Positions 62,201-64,000 of a stretch of 64,000 nt of DNA are shown here, piece by piece. The stretch comes from Oasisia sp. SBJ-2009. Lineage: Eukaryota > Annelida > Polychaeta > Sabellida > Siboglinidae. The stretch lies in the NCBI GenBank assembly GCA_964017155.1, contig OZ024861.1:52900309-52964308 (forward strand), written 5' to 3'. The position numbers and the translations under genes are program-made. Each line of letters begins with the position of its first letter. Position 1 is the stretch's first letter. Under the pieces are notes generated by a model, which was not told where the DNA came from, ran no database searches, and was given only the letters and a program-made list of their open reading frames with translations.

Positions 62201-62413
62201 TTGTCGTTTTCCTCGATTTTCCGAAAGTTGGCAAAATGACGCGCACGGCCATTGGGCTTCCTTGGGAGAGTCGTAGTTACTCCCCGTGCGCGACACACGC
62301 CCGAGAAGACCGACCGGCGCGTCGAACTTTGCCGTTTTTCTCGATTCGCAGAACTGATCCCCCGTAGACGGATAGGACTTAGTCGTTTTTCTCGATTTGT
62401 TTCCAAAAGTTGG

Positions 62414-64000
62414 CAAAACGACGCGCCCGGTCGGTCATTCGTCTACATGCACAAGTGATCTCTACCGTCGTCGAGTCCGTCTTTCCCGTCTCTCTCCCTC
62501 CGCCGGCCCGGGCCGGGCCGCGCCGGGCCGGGCCGCGCCGATCAGTTACCGGCGCTCGGACGGGCTTCGGAACGCGACCGGCGGCAAGGCTTCGGCGCAC
62601 ACGCCCGGGCCGGGCTTCGGCATGCGACCGGCGGCCGGGCTTCGGAACGCGACCAGGCTTCGGCGCACACGACCGGGCCAGGTTTCGGCACGCCGCTTGC
62701 TCAACTGATCCCCCGTAGACGGATCGGACTTTGTCGTCGTTTTCCTCGATTTCTCCAACTATCACCCTGTTAAGGTCGCCAAATGCCTCGTCACCTCATC
62801 TAGTTAGTGGTTCCTTATTACTCCCTCCGTTTACCCGCCGGTCGGTACGGAATTCTGTTGAAAAGAATGTAGACAGACATTTACGCTTCCCCAACTGATC
62901 CCCCGTAGACGGATGGGACTTTGTCGTTTTTCTCAGTTTTTCCGACGTATCAGCCTGTTTAGGTCGCCAAATGCCTCGCTCGTCGTCTAATGATTTTATA
63001 TTAGTGGTTCCTTATTACTCCCGCCGTTTACCCACCGGTCGGCACGGCACGGCACGGCACGGAACTTTGTTGAAACAGGTTTAAACAGAAATTCTCGTTT
63101 CCCCAACTGATCCCCCGTAGACGGATCGGACTTTGTCGTTTTCCTCGATTTTCCGAAAGTTGGCAAAATGACGCGCACGGCCATTGGGCTTCCTCGGGAG
63201 AGTCGTAGTTACTCCCCGTGCGCGACACAAGCCCGAGAAGACCGACCGGCGCGTCGAACTTTGCCGTTTTTCTCGATTCGTAGAACTGATCCCCCGCAGA
63301 CGGATATGACTTAGTCGTTTTCCTCGATTTTCCGAAAGTTGGCCAAATGACGCGCACGGCCATTGCGTTTCCTCGAGAGGGTCGTAGTTACTCCTCGTGC
63401 GCGACACACGCCCGAGAAGACCGACCGGCGCGTCGAACTTTGCCGTTTTTCTCGATTCGCAGAACTGATCCCCCGTAGACGGATAGGACTTAGTCGTTTT
63501 TCTCGATTTGTTTCCAAAAGTTGGCAAAACGACGCGCCCGGTCGGTCATTCGTCTACATGCACAAGTGATCTCTACCGTCGTCGAGTCCGTCTTTCCCGT
63601 CTCTCTCCCTCCGCCGGCCCGGGCCGGGCCGCGCCGGGCCGGGCCGCGCCGATCAGTTACCGGCGCTCGGACGGGCTTCGGAACGCGACCGGCGGCAAGG
63701 CTTCGGCGCACACGCCCGGGCCGGGCTTCGGCATGCGACCGGCGGCCGGGCTTCGGAACGCGACCAGGCTTCGGCGCACACGACCGGGCCAGGTTTCGGC
63801 ACGCCGCTTGCTCAACTGATCCCCCGTAGACGGATCGGACTTTGTCGTCGTTTTCCTCGATTTCTCCAACTATCACCCTGTTAAGGTCGCCAAATGCCTC
63901 GTCACCTCATCTAGTTAGTGGTTCCTTATTACTCCCTCCGTTTACCCGCCGGTCGGTACGGAATTCTGTTGAAAAGAATGTAGACAGACATTTACGCTTC
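62414..64000 (+). repeat. 1111-bp terminal repeat period
   Basis: 62414-62889 recurs at 63525-64000, offset 1111 bp, sharing the rare GCTCGGACGGGC and CTCCCTCCGTTTACC. The period spans C, A, A-beta, B, B. It is a local expansion still in progress at the window edge. Confidence 0.85.

Larger units (their letters stand above)
2163..64000 (+). repeat. Satellite array of A / A-beta / B / C modules (28S-rDNA-derived)
   Basis: From 2163, where the sequence enters in mid-linker, to the window edge everything is tandem modules in one orientation. All modules end in a shared linker (AACTGATCCCCCGTAGACGG, then a T-rich GTCGTTTT...CTCGATTT). I count 55 complete cassettes ending in C. Cassette grammar is one to three A, optional A-beta, one to three B, then one C. 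The only break is at 57225-57397. The first modules are the most diverged, as is usual at satellite edges. No transposase, reverse transcriptase or other gene interrupts the array. Confidence 0.97.
39734..64000 (+). repeat. Irregular cassette block, right side
   Basis: Cassette starts and make-up (b is A-beta): 39734 AAbBBC; 41032 AbBBC; 42123 AbBC; 43043 AAbBC; 44157 AbBBC; 45300 AbBBC; 46391 AbBC; 47311 AAbBC; 48425, 49394 and 50320 AbBC; 51285 AAbBBC; 52579 AAbBC; 53697 AAbBBBC; 55175 AAbBBC; 56474 AAABB*bBC; 58137 AABBC; 59227 AAbBBBC; 60705 AbBC; 61643 AAbBC; 62760 AbBBC; 63871 A, cut by the window edge. Nearly every cassette has an A-beta, unlike the 1090-bp block. Confidence 0.9.

Noticed and set aside
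2163..64000. CENP-B box in the satellite
   Set aside because: I looked for TTCGNNNNANNCGGG on both strands in A, B and C modules. The TTCGG-rich C subrepeats do not meet the core spacing.
2163..64000. Ordinary rDNA intergenic spacer
   Set aside because: The recognised rRNA piece is internal 28S sequence, not a 28S 3' end or 18S 5' end, and no other 18S, 5.8S or 28S segment was found in over 60 kb. Physical linkage to rDNA remains possible.
2163..64000. CRISPR-like array
   Set aside because: Repeats are contiguous and 180-350 bp long, with no short unique spacers and no cas genes. The context is eukaryotic.

Overview
This window is almost entirely one satellite-DNA array. It begins at about 2163 and runs past the right edge. 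To its left lie about 2.2 kb of unique sequence. There are no bacterial features: no operons, ribosome binding sites, tRNAs or CRISPRs. The left flank has an (AC)n microsatellite, TATA/CCAAT-like promoter motifs and one protein resembling a eukaryotic replication protein A large-subunit C-terminal domain. The host is a eukaryote. The array is dense in undepleted CpG, which argues against a heavily methylated vertebrate genome, and an arthropod (insect) is my best guess, at low confidence.

Left flank (1-2162). An (AC)n tract lies at 177-239. Two frames read leftward: an open frame at 320-586 of unknown role and a 184-codon gene at 688-1242. The gene's product has a basic/acidic N-terminus, a C/H zinc-ribbon-like cluster and an OB-fold-like segment (RPA1 C-terminal type). 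Upstream of it are a TATA box, a perfect palindrome, a tandem 255-bp duplication rich in CRE-like TGACGTC, and two degenerate ~70-bp copies carrying CCAAT/TATA motifs.

Array (2163-64000). The array is built from four module types, each ending in a shared linker of about 50 bp. They are A (187-192 bp), A-beta (208-216, or 248 bp with an internal duplication), B (176-182 bp) and C (332-362 bp, GC-rich). They follow a fixed order, one to three A, optional A-beta, one to three B, then C, and I count 55 C-terminated cassettes. Region by region: 2163-6778 irregular cassettes; 6779-25128 seventeen units of the 1090-bp A-A'-B-B'-C repeat (one is 910 bp); 25129-27526 a 2398-bp composite; 27527-37335 nine more 1090-bp units; 37336-39733 a second copy of the composite; 39734-64000 irregular cassettes with large tandem duplications.

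Main discovery. Every A and A-beta module (about 125 copies) starts with a recognisable piece of 28S rRNA gene. It is the universally conserved stretch containing the R2 retrotransposon / I-PpoI target, matching about 43 of 48 bases apart from a 5-bp insertion. B modules may carry an internally deleted relative of the same stretch. The satellite therefore looks rDNA-derived, from a 28S fragment or an R2-site-associated element, later amplified as a two-tier higher-order repeat. C modules add a G-quadruplex-capable tract and a 25-bp subrepeat. The many 60-258-codon open frames in the array are read through on both strands because the array is GC-rich and homogenised. I do not regard them as genes.
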